Shown here: positions 35,555 through 50,700 of the stretch, in pieces | Position numbering within the stretch: the stretch's first letter is position 1 | How the letters are laid out: every line of letters begins with the position of its first letter | Assembly: GCF_902686445.1 (NCBI RefSeq) | Contig: NC_062218.1 | Location: forward strand, 136,945,607-137,009,606 | Direction of reading: 5' to 3' | DNA length: 64,000 bases | Source: Sciurus carolinensis | Taxonomy: Eukaryota; Chordata; Mammalia; Rodentia; Sciuridae | Notes under the pieces: model-generated | Database searches by the model: none | What the model saw: the letters and a program-made list of their open reading frames with translations, nothing else | Told to the model about the DNA's origin: nothing | Program-made: the position numbers and the translations under genes

Positions 35555-37680
35555 TCTGGCAATATGGCAGATAAATATTTTTTTTAAATCCTTTTAAGCA
35601 CTGCTATGCTGGTAAGAAAATAAGGAATAGTGGAAGCTAAAAGAGAAAGTGAGATCAGGAAGCCAGAGAAGTAAGGCAGCAGCTGACTTGATGTTGAGGG
35701 TCTTGACCAACAGGGTGAACTGTAGCTTTGTTTTGCACATCCTCTGTGACTCAGGGCACTAAGGACAAAACCAAGGGTCCTTTCAGGGTGAAGAAGTTTA
35801 GAAATTCCCCTCTCCCATACAAACCTGGGACCCTAGAGGTTTTCATTTCAAAGGAAGGGTGAGTAAGAAAGAAACCCAACTCTTCCCAAGAGTCTGCAAG
35901 GAAATATACTTATCTCAAATCACGGCACGACATAGAGAGAAAGTTCCTTGATGATGTGTAACCATATGCTGATCTCCACACGGAATTTTAGCTCACATGC
36001 AAACTAATCTCAAGCATAAATTTTAGTTTAACCAAGACTGGTGGAGTCCTTGGGGTGTCTGCACAATCAAAAACAGCTCATTATCCAAAGTATATCTCAA
36101 AAATTTCTCACAGATTAATTTCCAGGAAATGTGAGTTCTTTTTAAAAAGAAAATCAACACACCGTGAAGAAAAGTCTCATGTAAGAAGCTACATAATCTC
36201 TAAATAGCTAAATGGTACAGAATATAAAATATGTATTTTTAATTTTTTAAAGATATAAAGTATGATTAAAAATCTAGAGTTCTACAAGTCATCAGTCATC
36301 TTTGTGAAGGGATAAATAGAACTTCTAGAAACAAAATTTCAAAACTAAAAACTCAGTGCAAGAGTATAGCAATAGATCAGAAATAGCTGAAGAGGGAATT
36401 CAGGAGCCGAAAGATGGGTTTGAAGAAATTATATGGAATATAGCACAGAAATACCTAAGGTGGCAAACGTGAACGAGATAAGAAAAATTGAAAGAGAATA
36501 AGAACTTGTAGCATATGCTGAACCTGGGGGGGGGGGGTAAAAAGAAGAGAAATAATGGAGTAGAAATAATATTTAATGGAAGATTAAATATTATTCTTGA
36601 GAATTTTCAAGAATTGATAAAAGACATAAATCCTTTCAGGAATCCAAATGAGTTTAAAGCAGAATAAATGCAAATTAGTTTGCAAGTTACATCATGGAGA
36701 AAGCCAAAGAGGAGATCTTAAAATTATCCAAAGTGAATTATCTACAAAGGAATGAAAGCCAATGGAAGACTGAAAGCAAAACAAAATGTTTATCAAGTTG
36801 GAGAAACAAATTTGTGAACACAGAGTTTTAATTACGTAGCATAAATACCTGTTTAAAATATGGATCAAGGCTATAGCTCAGTGGTAGAACGTTTACCTAG
36901 CACATAGAAGGTCTGAGCTTCATCCCCAGCACTGCAAAAAAATAAATAAAATGAGAATAAAATAGACATTTTAGATAAACATAACTCAGATAATTTGAAA
37001 CATAAGATTATGAGGAATAAAGATAGAACTTACATCCATGATCGTCATGTATTTTGGTCAGGAAAACAGTGATTGGAATTCATTCATTCTGACCTTCTTT
37101 GTGTGGAAGGTAAAAATACTAACTTTAGACTTTAGGTTAATTATAACTTTTTAAACATATAGTATAAACAGTAGAAGGACAAAAAAGTATATTTAATTTT
37201 TAAATGAGTGGAAGGGGAAAAATGACATGTAGTATTTCACCCAAAATAAGAAAACCAGGGAAAGAGGTGCACATAAAAACGCAATAAACAACTTAATGCA
37301 GACTACTTAAATAAATAATATGTGCAATAAATAATAAGTGCATACAGTGGGTGCTATAAGTGGAAATGAATGAATTATAGGTTATGCAAATAGGTTGGTA
37401 AAACATTAGCATAAGAGCAAAAGAAGTAAGTGTCAGATGAGTACATACAGTATGATTCATTGATACAGAGTTCAAAAACAAAACTATCAATATATTGCAT
37501 AGAAACATGAAGATGAGATAAAACTACAAATAAAAGCTAAAGAATAACAAACACAAAATTCAGGATAATGGTTACTCCTAAATGGACATGAGAGAATAGA
37601 AGAGGGACAAATGGGAAAATTTTAAAATATTCTTTTCCTTTAAATAGATGAATGAGCATATGATTGTCCATTATATTATA
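35555..37680 (+). mobile_element. HAL1-like / old L1 ORF1-region LINE
   Basis: The start resembles a HAL1 5' end (GGCAATATGGCAGATAAA). Then GAAATAGCTGAAGAGGGAATTC, GAAGAAATTATATGGAATATAGCACAGA, GAATTTTCAAGAATTGATAAAAGACA, CCAAAGAGGAGATCTTAAAATTATCC, CTACAAAGGAATGA and AATAGACATTTTAGATAAAC keep HAL1/L1 ORF1 order. It is decayed, with a G12 run at 36526-36537 and an ID-like SINE inside. Confidence 0.6.
36867..36951 (+). mobile_element. Diverged ID-like SINE
   Basis: AAGGCTATAGCTCAGTGGTAGAAC, then TTACCTAGCACATAGAAGG, CATCCCCAGCACTGC and A-rich AAATAAATAAAA form a tRNA-derived SINE. It lacks the GGGGCTGGGG leader of the younger copies, so it is a different or older subfamily. It interrupts the HAL1-like LINE. 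Confidence 0.8.
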
Positions 37681-37769
37681 TGTAATACTTGTGCTGCCCA
37701 CAAAGTGTGTATTATTTTCTATTTATTCACTATTCAATAAGAAAAATTTAAACATGTACAGTTGTTTGA

Positions 37770-38760
37770 ATTTAATTTTTTATATGGTGTGAAATAGGGT
37801 TCCAATGTTATTTTATTCCAAACAAATAGCAAGTTGCTCCAGTATCATTCATCAGTCCGTCATCTTTTTCCCTTAAGAATTGTCAAACTTGTCATACACA
37901 GAATTTTCATATACATTGGGGTTTATTTCTGGATCTTCTTTTCTATTTTATGGCCACATCTATAGTCATTGATTTGTGTATTTCTCCCTCAATATCATAT
38001 TGATTTTATCACAGCAGCTTTCTGGTTTGATGTTTTGCCTTCATTCTTCTTTTCTTTTTCCTTTTTTCTTTTATTATCTCAGGACACTTATCCTTTCAAA
38101 TGAACTTTTTAATATCACTTTCTACAATTCCAAAAGGATTGCATTAAATTTGTAAATTTATGAGGATGCCTCTCCACTCAAGAAATTTCTTTGCATTTGT
38201 TCAAATTTTATTTTATGACCTTCAGTAAGATTTTATAGTCTTTTTCGTACAGGTCCTATGGCTTTCTGGTCAAATTTATTCATAAATATTTTATGGTTTT
38301 TACCATTTTTATGAGCACACTATTTTTCCCCTTTCCATTTCTAATTATTTATTGCTAATGTGGGAAAGAATGATTAATTTTGACACATTTATCATCTGTC
38401 CAACTACTTCATCATAATTCTCTTATAATTCTAATCTTTTTTCACTAGAGTCTCTTGGCTGTCTAAGTATATGGATACATAATCAGCAGAAAGAGATAGT
38501 TGTTAGTTTCTTTTCCAAATGTCAATGATTATTTCTTTTTTTTTTTTTTTTTTTTTTTTGTCTCAGTATGATGACAAGTATCCCTGTCTGGCTCCTGATT
38601 TAAATTGGAAACACTCTGTGACTGGCTGTCCAAGATGACATGTTTAGGAGTTTTCTTCTATTCCTCTTGCCTTAAAGTTTTGACTTGGAATGACTGTTGT
38701 ATTTTAAGACTTCTTTCATTTCTATTTGTGCCCTGGGTTTTGAAAGTTATCCTGTACTGA
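37770..38760 (-). mobile_element. L1 ORF2 fragment, antisense
   Basis: GAAATAGGGTTCCAATGTTATTTT, CTATTTTATGGCCACATC-like, GGATTGCATTAAATTTGTAAATTTATG, TTCAGTAAGATTTTATAGTC, GGTCAAATTTATTCATAAATATTTTATGG and AGTATCCCTGTCTGGCTCCTGATTT are successive landmarks of antisense L1 ORF2. A 30-base poly-T-rich block lies at about 38530-38559. Confidence 0.65.
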
Positions 38761-41700
38761 TTTTGAAAGTTGATAATTTGAATCTCAGTGGTGGCTATTC
38801 TCTCCTTAAATTTGTCTGATTTTCTTTTTGGTTAGACTTCTCTTTAAAACCCTCTTTGTGCTGAATTTGATTCTTCTGGAATGTTGGTACTTTGTTGTCA
38901 CTGTTTAAGTTGTCACCCTTCTCCTCTAGCAGCTCCAGTTTTGTTCCTTCTTCCTCTCTCTGGAGGTGGGACCTTCTGAAGCTTATGGTTATTTTCCATT
39001 GCCTGCTCTTTGGGGCTTAGATTCAGACCCTTAAGTACCATAAGACAGTAGTAGTCTCACAAGTAGCACCCAACAAAGCCATGGCTGATCCTGTGGGCTC
39101 TTGCAGAAGTAGACAGATTGCCAGGACCCTATAGAGGCACATGGGGGAAGCCTCCTACTCACAGGTCTCCATGGGATTTTCTGATCTCAGAGGAGGAACA
39201 GACCTAGTCTACCTATTCACCCAGGAAAACCAACCTCCCCAGAGCCTCAGGCTTCATTGCAAAGGCCTCAGCAGCTACCTGACCCAGATGAGCCAAACTA
39301 AAGCTAAGATAAAAGAAATGTGATTATTTGATATTATTACTAAACTTTGTACTGATTTTTTTTTTTTTTTTTTTGGTACATGTTTTTAAGGCTGATAATC
39401 CCACTGAGAGAAAAGGGCAGGTCTTTGAGAGAAATAATTGACACACAATTGATTAGACAATAGTCTTTTTGGTATGTGCTAATAATATTAAATATCTTAA
39501 TTGCGCTTCCATTTTTTTCTTTAAAAGTATAATCAAGGAAGAGAGTGTGTCATTATTGTGAGGCATCTCTATGACAACAGATCTAACCTAGGTAAAGTAT
39601 AGACTTGGGGACAGCACTGGCACCTCAGGTAAAGGGCCCTAGAATAATTCAGCATCCCTTGCTGGGCTCCAAGTCTTGGTATAAAGTGGCAGGAGGTGTC
39701 ATTGTGGCTCACTCTGAGTGACTCCACAGTAATCCTTGAAATAATTGGAGGCAGCCTCGGGTGTCATGGCCTTGTATCATTAGTTGGTGGAGAAGCTGGA
39801 AAGAGCCCACATCACAGGGCATTCGTAAGACAGTGAGAACAGCAACATCTGGTCTCCTCAGCTCAAAGATGGAGAGAGCCCTGAGGAGCCAGAGAAAGTG
39901 ACAAGGGAGTTTGGTACCTGAAGGAAAAATGAGGGGCCTGGTGACAGAGCGTAAGACAGATGCAAGCTGGAGATGTTTTAGGCAAAGAAAAGAAACTCCG
40001 GGAGAGGAATATATTTGGAGAAAATGCTCCAAAACAAAGCCATTTTGTAAAAGAAGATCTCCCAAGGGCAAAAATCTATTGTACACCACATTTTAATGCA
40101 GCTTTTCTTCCCAAGAAGTTCTCTGAAATAACCCTTCAAAAGCCAGTTGAGTTAACTTGATAGGGAAAAAGCAAGCAACTTTTTTTTTTGTAATTTTGTT
40201 ATAGCCCCAAAGACATCCAAGTAAAACACACGCTCTGATATACATCCGAAGTTCATAGATGTGACATGATTGTTTCTGTCTCAGGAGATCTCTGCAGCCC
40301 TGTCAGGTTACCAGTGAAGGAAACTGAGGCTGACATGTGAAAGATACTGGCCTGGTACCTCCCAGGTCTCTAGTCGCCCACCCCAGTGCCTTCTGCAGTC
40401 TCTACTCTCAATCTGCCACCGTGTCTGTTTCTTTAAAGCCATGGATTTCTGATAACTCAGATATCTACCCAGGCATTCCTGGGTCTCTGATTCATCAGAT
40501 TCAGTCTTTCACCTGGAGTTTTCTGCAGCTGCTTCTGTGACAGGCCCTGTGCTGAGAATAGATGAGAAATGGAGCCTGGTCCTGACCCTGAATCTATAGA
40601 GGTCACCTCACACCAGGACTTGGAGCTCTGAGTGGCTATGGAGTCCAGCTGGCTGCAGAGCGCCTGAGTCAGGGCCTGAGGAGTCCAGCTAGTTGCCAGA
40701 GGAAGGCCTAGGCCAGAATCTGAGAGCTCCTTTATTTCCCCTGTGGGAAAACTGGAAGGAAAACTCTAGAAATAAGTAGGGCAGGGACTTTCTGTGGTCC
40801 CGTACTGTAAAGGGAGAGGGCACAAAAGTACAGAGGGCTCCCAGCAGGAAGAGAAACATTTGGACTTGACTCTAGAAAGTGGACCTGAAACACTTAGGAG
40901 ATGTGCTGGTGTCAGGACCCAGGCAGGCCACCTCCACAACTGTGCTCTGAGCTCCCCTGGAAGATCAAGGGCCCTTGTAACTTCCTGATACCACCCTTAG
41001 GTGCCAAACAGAGTCTGCAGGTTTTGTGCTATGTTTGATCAGTTCCAGTCACTTTGTCCTGAGAGTATATGATTTCAGATTCCCCCATTGGGAAGCTGAG
41101 AAATTTACATGGTTCAAAGAAATCTCTGGTGCAAGAGAAATTTCAGGGTAAGTATTTCCTTGGGATATTTGAGGCCTGTTGTTTGGAGTCTGCCTTGTAA
41201 AACCAGTCAATACTTTCAATATAAATGTGTGTGCCTTTCCATTACGGCTGGCCTCCTGGAAACAGTAACTACCCACACTTGAATCCGTCAAACCAAATGA
41301 CTCCTTCTTTTCCGGTCCTATTTATTCAGTCATTCACTAATGCAGAATGTCTGAATTGAGCGCTTGCTGCTTGCCAGCCTGTTTCCATGAATTATCTCAT
41401 TCAGTCCTCAAAGCAATCCTGTAAGGGACAGACCATATGGCCTCATTTATAAATAAGAAGAGAGAGGGTAGGGAACTTGCTGGGATCAGGCAGCTAACAA
41501 GCCCCAGGGAGCACAAAACTCAGTGAATAGCCAGGTGTAACTGGGTGTTCCTTGAGACCTGGCTAGGGTGACCATGAGCTCCGTGACAAGTTTTGACGTG
41601 GCACCTGCCATGGGGAAGCAGTGAGCAGTGCTGTATGTCAGCTGGCTTGCTGGCCTCCCGCCCCACCTCCCCCCGTCTCCACTCCATGGCACCTTTCCCA

Positions 41701-42435
41701 AGGGAGTTCTCGCTGTCTCTCTGAGGTTAAACTAAGTGACTTGGGGCCTCGCATTCCTCCCTCCTTGTGGTCTCTTTGTGAGAGTGGGGGCTCCAAAAGA
41801 AGGAGATGCCCCAGGTAGGGGGAAAGGATGAGAGTCCTCCACAGCTCCTCAGGGATATCTGTCACTGGAGGTAATTTGCTGGAATTGAGAAAATTATCCA
41901 AGAGGTGGGAATAAGGCACAGAGAGATGGAAGGTCCTCCAAGTGTCATATGGGTTCCCTGTTTAACAGGCCCCCCAAGGATGAGTCACCAGTCTTATTGA
42001 TCAGACTGTGCAGTGACGTGTTAATGTGGATGTTTGTTTCTGGTAACAGTACATGAGTGGAAAAGATAACCTCAAAGGGCATGCTTTCCTTGGCCTGTAG
42101 GTCATTCCCTGGCTGAGTGTCTAGCCTGGCCACCTTGTCCCAGGCTTCTTCCTCCAAGGTCTGTTCATCCCCTTTGAACCCACTTCTCCCTCCTGCAGCC
42201 TCCCTCATTTATCAATTGGCCAAAGCGTTGGCACATGCTCACTTTGTGTTACCACCAGTCATGTGTTTAAGTTTTTAAAAGGATACTGTGGCACTTGTAC
42301 ATGGTGATTGTGCTTCATTTGTGACCAGAACAACCACCTCCAAAAGCCCTGCCCAGGGTCACTGAACACTGTACAAGAACCTATTTATGCTTTGGTGCAT
42401 TATAAAGTTGGTTAGATACAAACTTCTCTTTTAAA
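38761..42435. other. FSTL4: Mostly unique intron sequence
   Basis: Holds a poly-T run (about 39357-39376) and the MIR at 41345. The minus frame at 39709-40089 (126 codons) has no known homologue that I can name and no splice context. Confidence 0.4.
41345..41510 (-). mobile_element. MIR SINE fragment, antisense
   Basis: GAATTATCTCATTCAGTCCTC, AGCAATCCTGTAAGGGACAG, CATTTATAAATAAGAAGAGAG and GCAGCTAACAAGCCCCAGGGA follow the antisense MIR order. Diverged. Confidence 0.6.
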
Positions 42436-42768
42436 TTTTTTAATGTTTTTGTTAGTGCATTATAGTTATACACAATAGTGAGATTGTGACATATTCATAC
42501 ATTCATATATTATGACTTGCTCCATTTAATTTCCCAGTACCTTCCTTTTCCCTCCTCCTGTTCCTCTTCTTCTACTTTAGTGGCCTTCCTTCTATATACT
42601 TACATTTTTAGTTGGTGCGTTAAAATTATACATAAAACTGGAATCGTTGTAATATATTCATACATGTCCATAGCATAATTTAGTTGATTTCATTCCTCTC
42701 CTTTCTTATCTCTCCTCTCTTCCCCTCCTTTGCCTTCCCATACTCCTTCATGAAATCCCCCCCCCCCC
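42436..42768 (+). repeat. Dimeric interspersed repeat (squirrel-type, unclassified)
   Basis: Two related halves are visible. One holds GTTAGTGCATTATAGTTATACA and ACATATTCATACATTCATA (from about 42450). The other holds GTTGGTGCGTTAAAATTATACA and ATATATTCATACATGTCCATA (from about 42613). Each half is followed by a CT-rich arm (CCTTCCTTTTCCCTCCTCC; CCTCTCCTTTCTTATC). The second arm ends in C12 (42757-42768) and a T run. I remember similar sequence as common in squirrel genomes but cannot name the family. Confidence 0.5.
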
Positions 42769-43529
42769 TTTTTTTTTTCTTTTCCTTATTCCTTTCTAGC
42801 TTTCACATATGGTACAAACTCTTGAGGCAGAATTGAGAGGCCTGCTGATGGAAAAAGTTACCCTCCCTCCATGTCCCAGGCATTTCTAACCTTGTCTTAG
42901 TGGTTTATTTTGAGGCCTGAACTGAGGAACTGTGAGCAACACACCTGACAGGTTACATTACCTTCTAGCAATGGATAACTATGTGTTTGTCTTAAGCTTT
43001 GGGATCTGGAGAATTTGGTTGGATCTTTCAAAGCTGGTCAAACTTCTGTTTTCATGAAGCAAACAAGAGCTTCAACTTACACACTGTGCTTATTAATTAC
43101 ATTTGAAGTCACCTGTGGTCACTGCAGGAGACCATGTCTGTCCAACAGTCACCTGTCCAGTTTCAGACAAAATGGCAGGAGTCAGAGCAGGTAGGTGCAA
43201 AAGCTAAGAAACACTGTGGGGGTGCTTGCTGTCCAGGCAACAGTGAATGACAAGGCATGGCTTTTGGTCTGATGTTCACAGATCCAAGCAGGACTTCTTT
43301 CTGCAGCACTGTAAACCAGCAACTCTCAGAGTGATTGGTAAATAGGCCTCGGAGCAGCATGTCAGAAGGATGTGAGCAGAAGAGATCCCACAACCAGGGT
43401 TACCGGTGTTTGCATGCACCATGATGTTGGAGAAGCTGGAACTATGGCATTTAGGGCCCTGGCAGCATGAGCTCCTGAAGGCAGGGGCTGTCTCTCCAGC
43501 CAAGCAGATTATCCCAAATATGAGGGATT

Positions 43530-43745
43530 TGGATCAAGATGAATTCAAATCTAGGCTCTACCACCTACATGCTATCTACCCATAGGCCTCTCATATTTCC
43601 TTATCTGTAAAATGGGCATATATTCATGCCACAAATACATTCTGGGAAAGGTGTGTATGTCTAGTTCATAGGGCAATGATAAGGATTAAATGAGAGTCAA
43701 ATAAGATCATGGGTTCTAAGCATTTAGCACGGTGTCTGACCATTG
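43530..43745 (+). mobile_element. MIR SINE
   Basis: ATTCAAATCTAGGCTCTACCACC, TTTCCTTATCTGTAAAATGGGCATA, AAGGATTAAATGAGAGTCA and TAAGCATTTAGCACGGTGTC make a nearly full sense MIR with an insertion of about 35 bases after the core. Confidence 0.8.
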
Positions 43746-44229
43746 ACTTGCTTCTATAAACAGTTATTTCAGTCAGCCCTCTCTGATTGGGGGTTAGCAT
43801 GCACATATCCTCAGGAAAAATTAGACTCTCTTCCCAGTTTTGGAGTGTCAATGAGAACTTACAGGGTGGAGATGACCTGAGGCAGTCCCAGCACCAGGAC
43901 ATCTGGAAAGTGTGGCAGTCCCAGTCAAGATGGTCTGTGGTCAGCACCCATAGAGGGCTGCTCTCTTCTCACCCACAACCCTGAGCAGGGCCAAGGGCTT
44001 CTTTCTGGATTATAAGATTGTGGCGTGTGGGTCTCTTGCAGCCAGGAGTAGAGCAGGGAGTGCTGAGTGTCAGATAGATAGATGTGCAACTGGGCAAGTG
44101 GCAGAGTCCCCTGCATCTCAGCTCCTTGCAGCCTAGGAGTGCCCAGCAAGATTGGCCCTGAAGAGAGAGTTCTGAGCCAGGCTTCCTCTTGTGCCAGCTT
44201 CCATTTACTTCCTTCCTGGCCTGTGCCAA

Positions 44230-44350
44230 ATCCGTATCATCTTGTTCATTTGTTTGCTGGTTTACTCTTTTGCTTGTCTTCCCACACTGTAATGCCCTGA
44301 GGGCAGAATGCTACTCTGTCTTATGTCCATAGTACCTAGCAATAAAAATC
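44230..44350 (+). mobile_element. L2 3'-end fragment
   Basis: TCTTCCCACACTGTAATGCCC, GAGGGCAGAATGCTACTCTG and TCCATAGTACCTAGCAATAAA match the L2 tail, sense orientation. Confidence 0.7.
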
Positions 44351-44642
44351 ACTGGATGGATAAGTGGATGGAGAGCTGGCAGACAGGGACTCCTGCCATG
44401 CCCTCAAATTCTACAGTCATTTCTGCCAAGTTCTGCAGGCACTGTACCTTGAGGGAAACAAGATCAAATAGACTCTTTGTCTAGGTCTTGGGCATGAATG
44501 AGAGTATGAGTTTTCCTGAAATAGGGTGGAGTGTTGGCACCATCACCTCTAGTCCCTGGACCGCACACCCCACATATCTGCACCTCTCTGTACACATGTG
44601 GCCCTTCCTAGACAAGTCCTCGGCTCTAGGGTTTCAGGTAAG

Positions 44643-44714
44643 GTCAGGCTGGGGTTCATGGAAAGTAGTAGATAAGATTCTTAAAGTTCTTGGTGCTGTG
44701 CACACTGTCTCTGG
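44643..44714 (+). repeat. Segment duplicated at 45933-46006
   Basis: About 72 bases here match 45933-46006 by eye with seven substitutions and one gap. Both end in GTGCACACTGTCTCTGGT. Similarity fades but persists upstream (CATGTGGCCCTTCCTAGAC here against GGCCACTTGGTTCCTAGAT there). It could be the donor of the patch in the downstream LTR or another member of an unnamed repeat. Confidence 0.75.
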
Positions 44715-44848
44715 TCTTCTATGTTCATGTCCTGCTTCTGTTGGCCTGCTTTGGTTTCTGCAGCCAGTGGCCAAGCTGTTACCTCACTGTGTGAGGGGCA
44801 GGGGAGGCCTTTAGCATCCCAAAGTGGGAAAACTAATGGGTTCCCCCT

Positions 44849-45214
44849 TGTCTTAGTCCATTTTCTGCTGCCATAACAGAATACCACAGACTGGGTAAAT
44901 TATAAACAATAGAAGTTTATTTGGCTTGTGATTCTGGAGGTGGAGAAATCCAAGAACTTTGGTGCCCGCATCTGCCAGGGGCCTCTGTGTGCCTCATGAT
45001 GGCAAGAAGGCAAGCAAACCCATGTCTGACAGAGGAGAAATCAGGCCAAACTCATCCTATCAGGAACTCATTCCTGTAACTACCCTGCTCCTGTGATAAC
45101 AGCATTAATTCATTCATGACCTGATCACCTCTTAAAGGTTTCACCCCTGCGATATTGTTACAGTGGAAATTAAATCTCAGTTCCAGTCTTAGAGGGAACA
45201 TTCCAACCATAGAT
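44849..45214 (-). mobile_element. MaLR-type LTR (MST/MLT-like), antisense
   Basis: It begins TGTCTTAGTCCATTTTCTGC, then CCATAACAGAATACCACAGACTGGG, GTTTATTTGGCTTGTGATTC, GGAACTCATTCCTGTAACTACC, CATTAATTCATTCATGACC, CTTAAAGGTTTCACCCC, and ends CATTCCAACCATAG. It is a distinct, older subfamily from the copies at 12852, 19110, 19888 and 45530. Confidence 0.7.
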
Positions 45215-45420
45215 TTCCCCATGTGTCATTTGGGGCACAAGCTCTGAGAAAGGAGGACACATAGATTTATTTGGGGCCAAGGAACCTGCTAGAGACTGAA
45301 TCAGAGTTTGGAAGCAAAATAATCCAGCTGTGCTCTTAGATGTAGCCCACTGTCAGGACACAGCAGAGGAGTCTTCTTGCTCTCCATGAGTTAAAACCCG
45401 CTTCCTCTGTCTGGGTCTGT

Positions 45421-45517
45421 GGGGCTGGGGAGATAGCTCAGTTGGTAGAGTGCTTGCCTTGCAAGCACAAGGCCCTGGGTTCAATCCCCAGCACCGCAAA
45501 AAAAAAAAAAAAAGAAA
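45421..45517 (+). mobile_element. ID-type SINE with 13-bp target duplication
   Basis: This is the most canonical copy in the window: GGGGCTGGGGAGATAGCTCAG, TTGGTAGAGTGCTTGCC, GCAAGCACAAGGCC, B box GGTTCAATCCC, then CAGCACCGC and a poly-A run of about 15. TGTCTGGGTCTGT is exact at 45408-45420 and 45518-45530. It inserted right at the left edge of the LTR that begins at 45530. Confidence 0.96.
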
Positions 45518-45529
45518 TGTCTGGGTCTG

Positions 45530-46108
45530 TGTTAGTCAGTGTTTCATTGCTGTGACCAAAAATATCTGGCATAAACTTAAAGGAGGACTTCATTTGGACT
45601 CATGGTTTCAGAGTTTCAGTCCGTGGTAGGATGGCTCCATTGCTTTGGACCTGAGGGAGACAGAACACCATGGCAGAAGGGCATGGCAGAGGCATGCTGC
45701 TAGGAAGCAGAGAAAGACAGAGACAGAGACAAGATATAGTCCTCAAGGGCACATTCTCAGTGACCTACTTCCTCCAATCATGCTCCACCCGCCTAGTTTC
45801 CATTAGTTTATTCAACTTTCGAGGAATTAATTACCGATGAGGTAATAACCATGTAAGACTGTATCTACCCATGGTGGCCACTTGGTTCCTAGATAGATAC
45901 TTATGTCTATAGAAGCTGGAGATGGCTACTGTGGCAGGCTGGGATTCATGGAAGGTGGTAGATAGGATTCTTAAGGTTCTTGGGTTCTGTGCACACTGTC
46001 TCTGGTAATTAATCACTTCTCAGAAGCCCTGTCTCTGAACACCACTGCAATGGGGACCATGACTTCTACACATAAGACTTTGGGGAATATTCCACATAAA
46101 CCTTCACA
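45530..46108 (-). mobile_element. MaLR-type LTR, antisense, with a 163-bp internal patch
   Basis: It begins TGTTAGTCAGTGTTTCATTGC with GTGACCAAAAATATCTGGC and carries GAACACCATGGCAGAAGGGC and GACAAGATATAGTC like its relatives. It ends ATAAACCTTCACA. After GATGA at 45840 the LTR text is lost and resumes at about 46010 with AATCACTTCTCAGAAGCCC and TGAACACCACTGCAATGGGG. The foreign patch is described separately. Confidence 0.75.
45841..46009. repeat. Non-LTR patch inside the LTR, flanked by GGTAAT
   Basis: GGTAAT lies at 45841-45846 and 46004-46009. The 163 bases from 45847 are absent from the sibling LTRs, which instead have about 20 bases (CAGAGCCCTCATGATCC) at this point. The right part matches 44643-44714. 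Confidence 0.7.
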
Positions 46109-50062
<3,954 letters not shown>

Positions 50063-50184
50063 TGACCTGGATATGGGTCTACAGGTCACAACTGTAAAGC
50101 AAGTAAAGAGCAAGACTGGTACTTCAACAGAATGGCAGCTGTGGCATTTCAGAGATGCATGTTCTGTCTGTATCCCACCTCCAG

Positions 50185-50212
50185 ACACACATACACGCAC
50201 GCGCGCGTGCAC
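50185..50212. repeat. Alternating purine-pyrimidine tract with CG-rich palindrome
   Basis: Twenty-eight bases alternate purine/pyrimidine without a break. They include the perfect 14-bp palindrome GCACGCGCGCGTGC at 50197-50210. (CA)n running into (CG)n is among the strongest Z-DNA-forming sequences. It lies about 175 bases after the FSTL4 exon donor. Confidence 0.85.
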
Positions 50213-50604
50213 CCGCAGAGCAGAATCCAGGGAGGTCAAACCAAACATGGACTGGTGCAGAACTTGCATCCATTAAGGACCAAATAACCTTATGTGTAAC
50301 CCAGGTCTACACATAAGGTGGACCCTGGCAAGGTGGTGATGGTGACCATGTTTACCCCACTGTCCCATGAATCAGGAGAATATACTGTGCATACACTGTG
50401 ACCAGATGGCCACCAGCACACTGGTTCCCAGCATGGCAGATTCTCAAGCTGTCCTGGAGCAGTTACTGACAGCAAATTAGTCCATGCCTTGCCTGTCTGT
50501 CACACCTCTGAGCAAGATACATGAACATCAGAACATGTCCATGGAGATGGGCCCAAAAGACTTCTGTCTTATGCTGTGGTTAGATCAGAAAAGAAAGGTC
50601 ATAT

Positions 50605-50700
50605 TGACTCCCACTAGATGGTAATAGCCATGAGGCTGTTTTATGCACTAATAGATCTCAGCACCTAGCATAGTGCCTTAAGAAGATGCTCAGAGTTTGG
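50605..50700 (+). mobile_element. L2 3'-end fragment
   Basis: CTCCCACTAGATGGTAATAGCCATGAGG and CAGCACCTAGCATAGTGCCTTAAGAAGATGCTCAG match the L2 tail in sense orientation. Confidence 0.65.

Noticed and set aside
36526..36537. G12 run and C12 run (42757-42768) as functional elements
   Set aside because: Both lie in repeats and are likely slippage products, possibly with sequencing length error.
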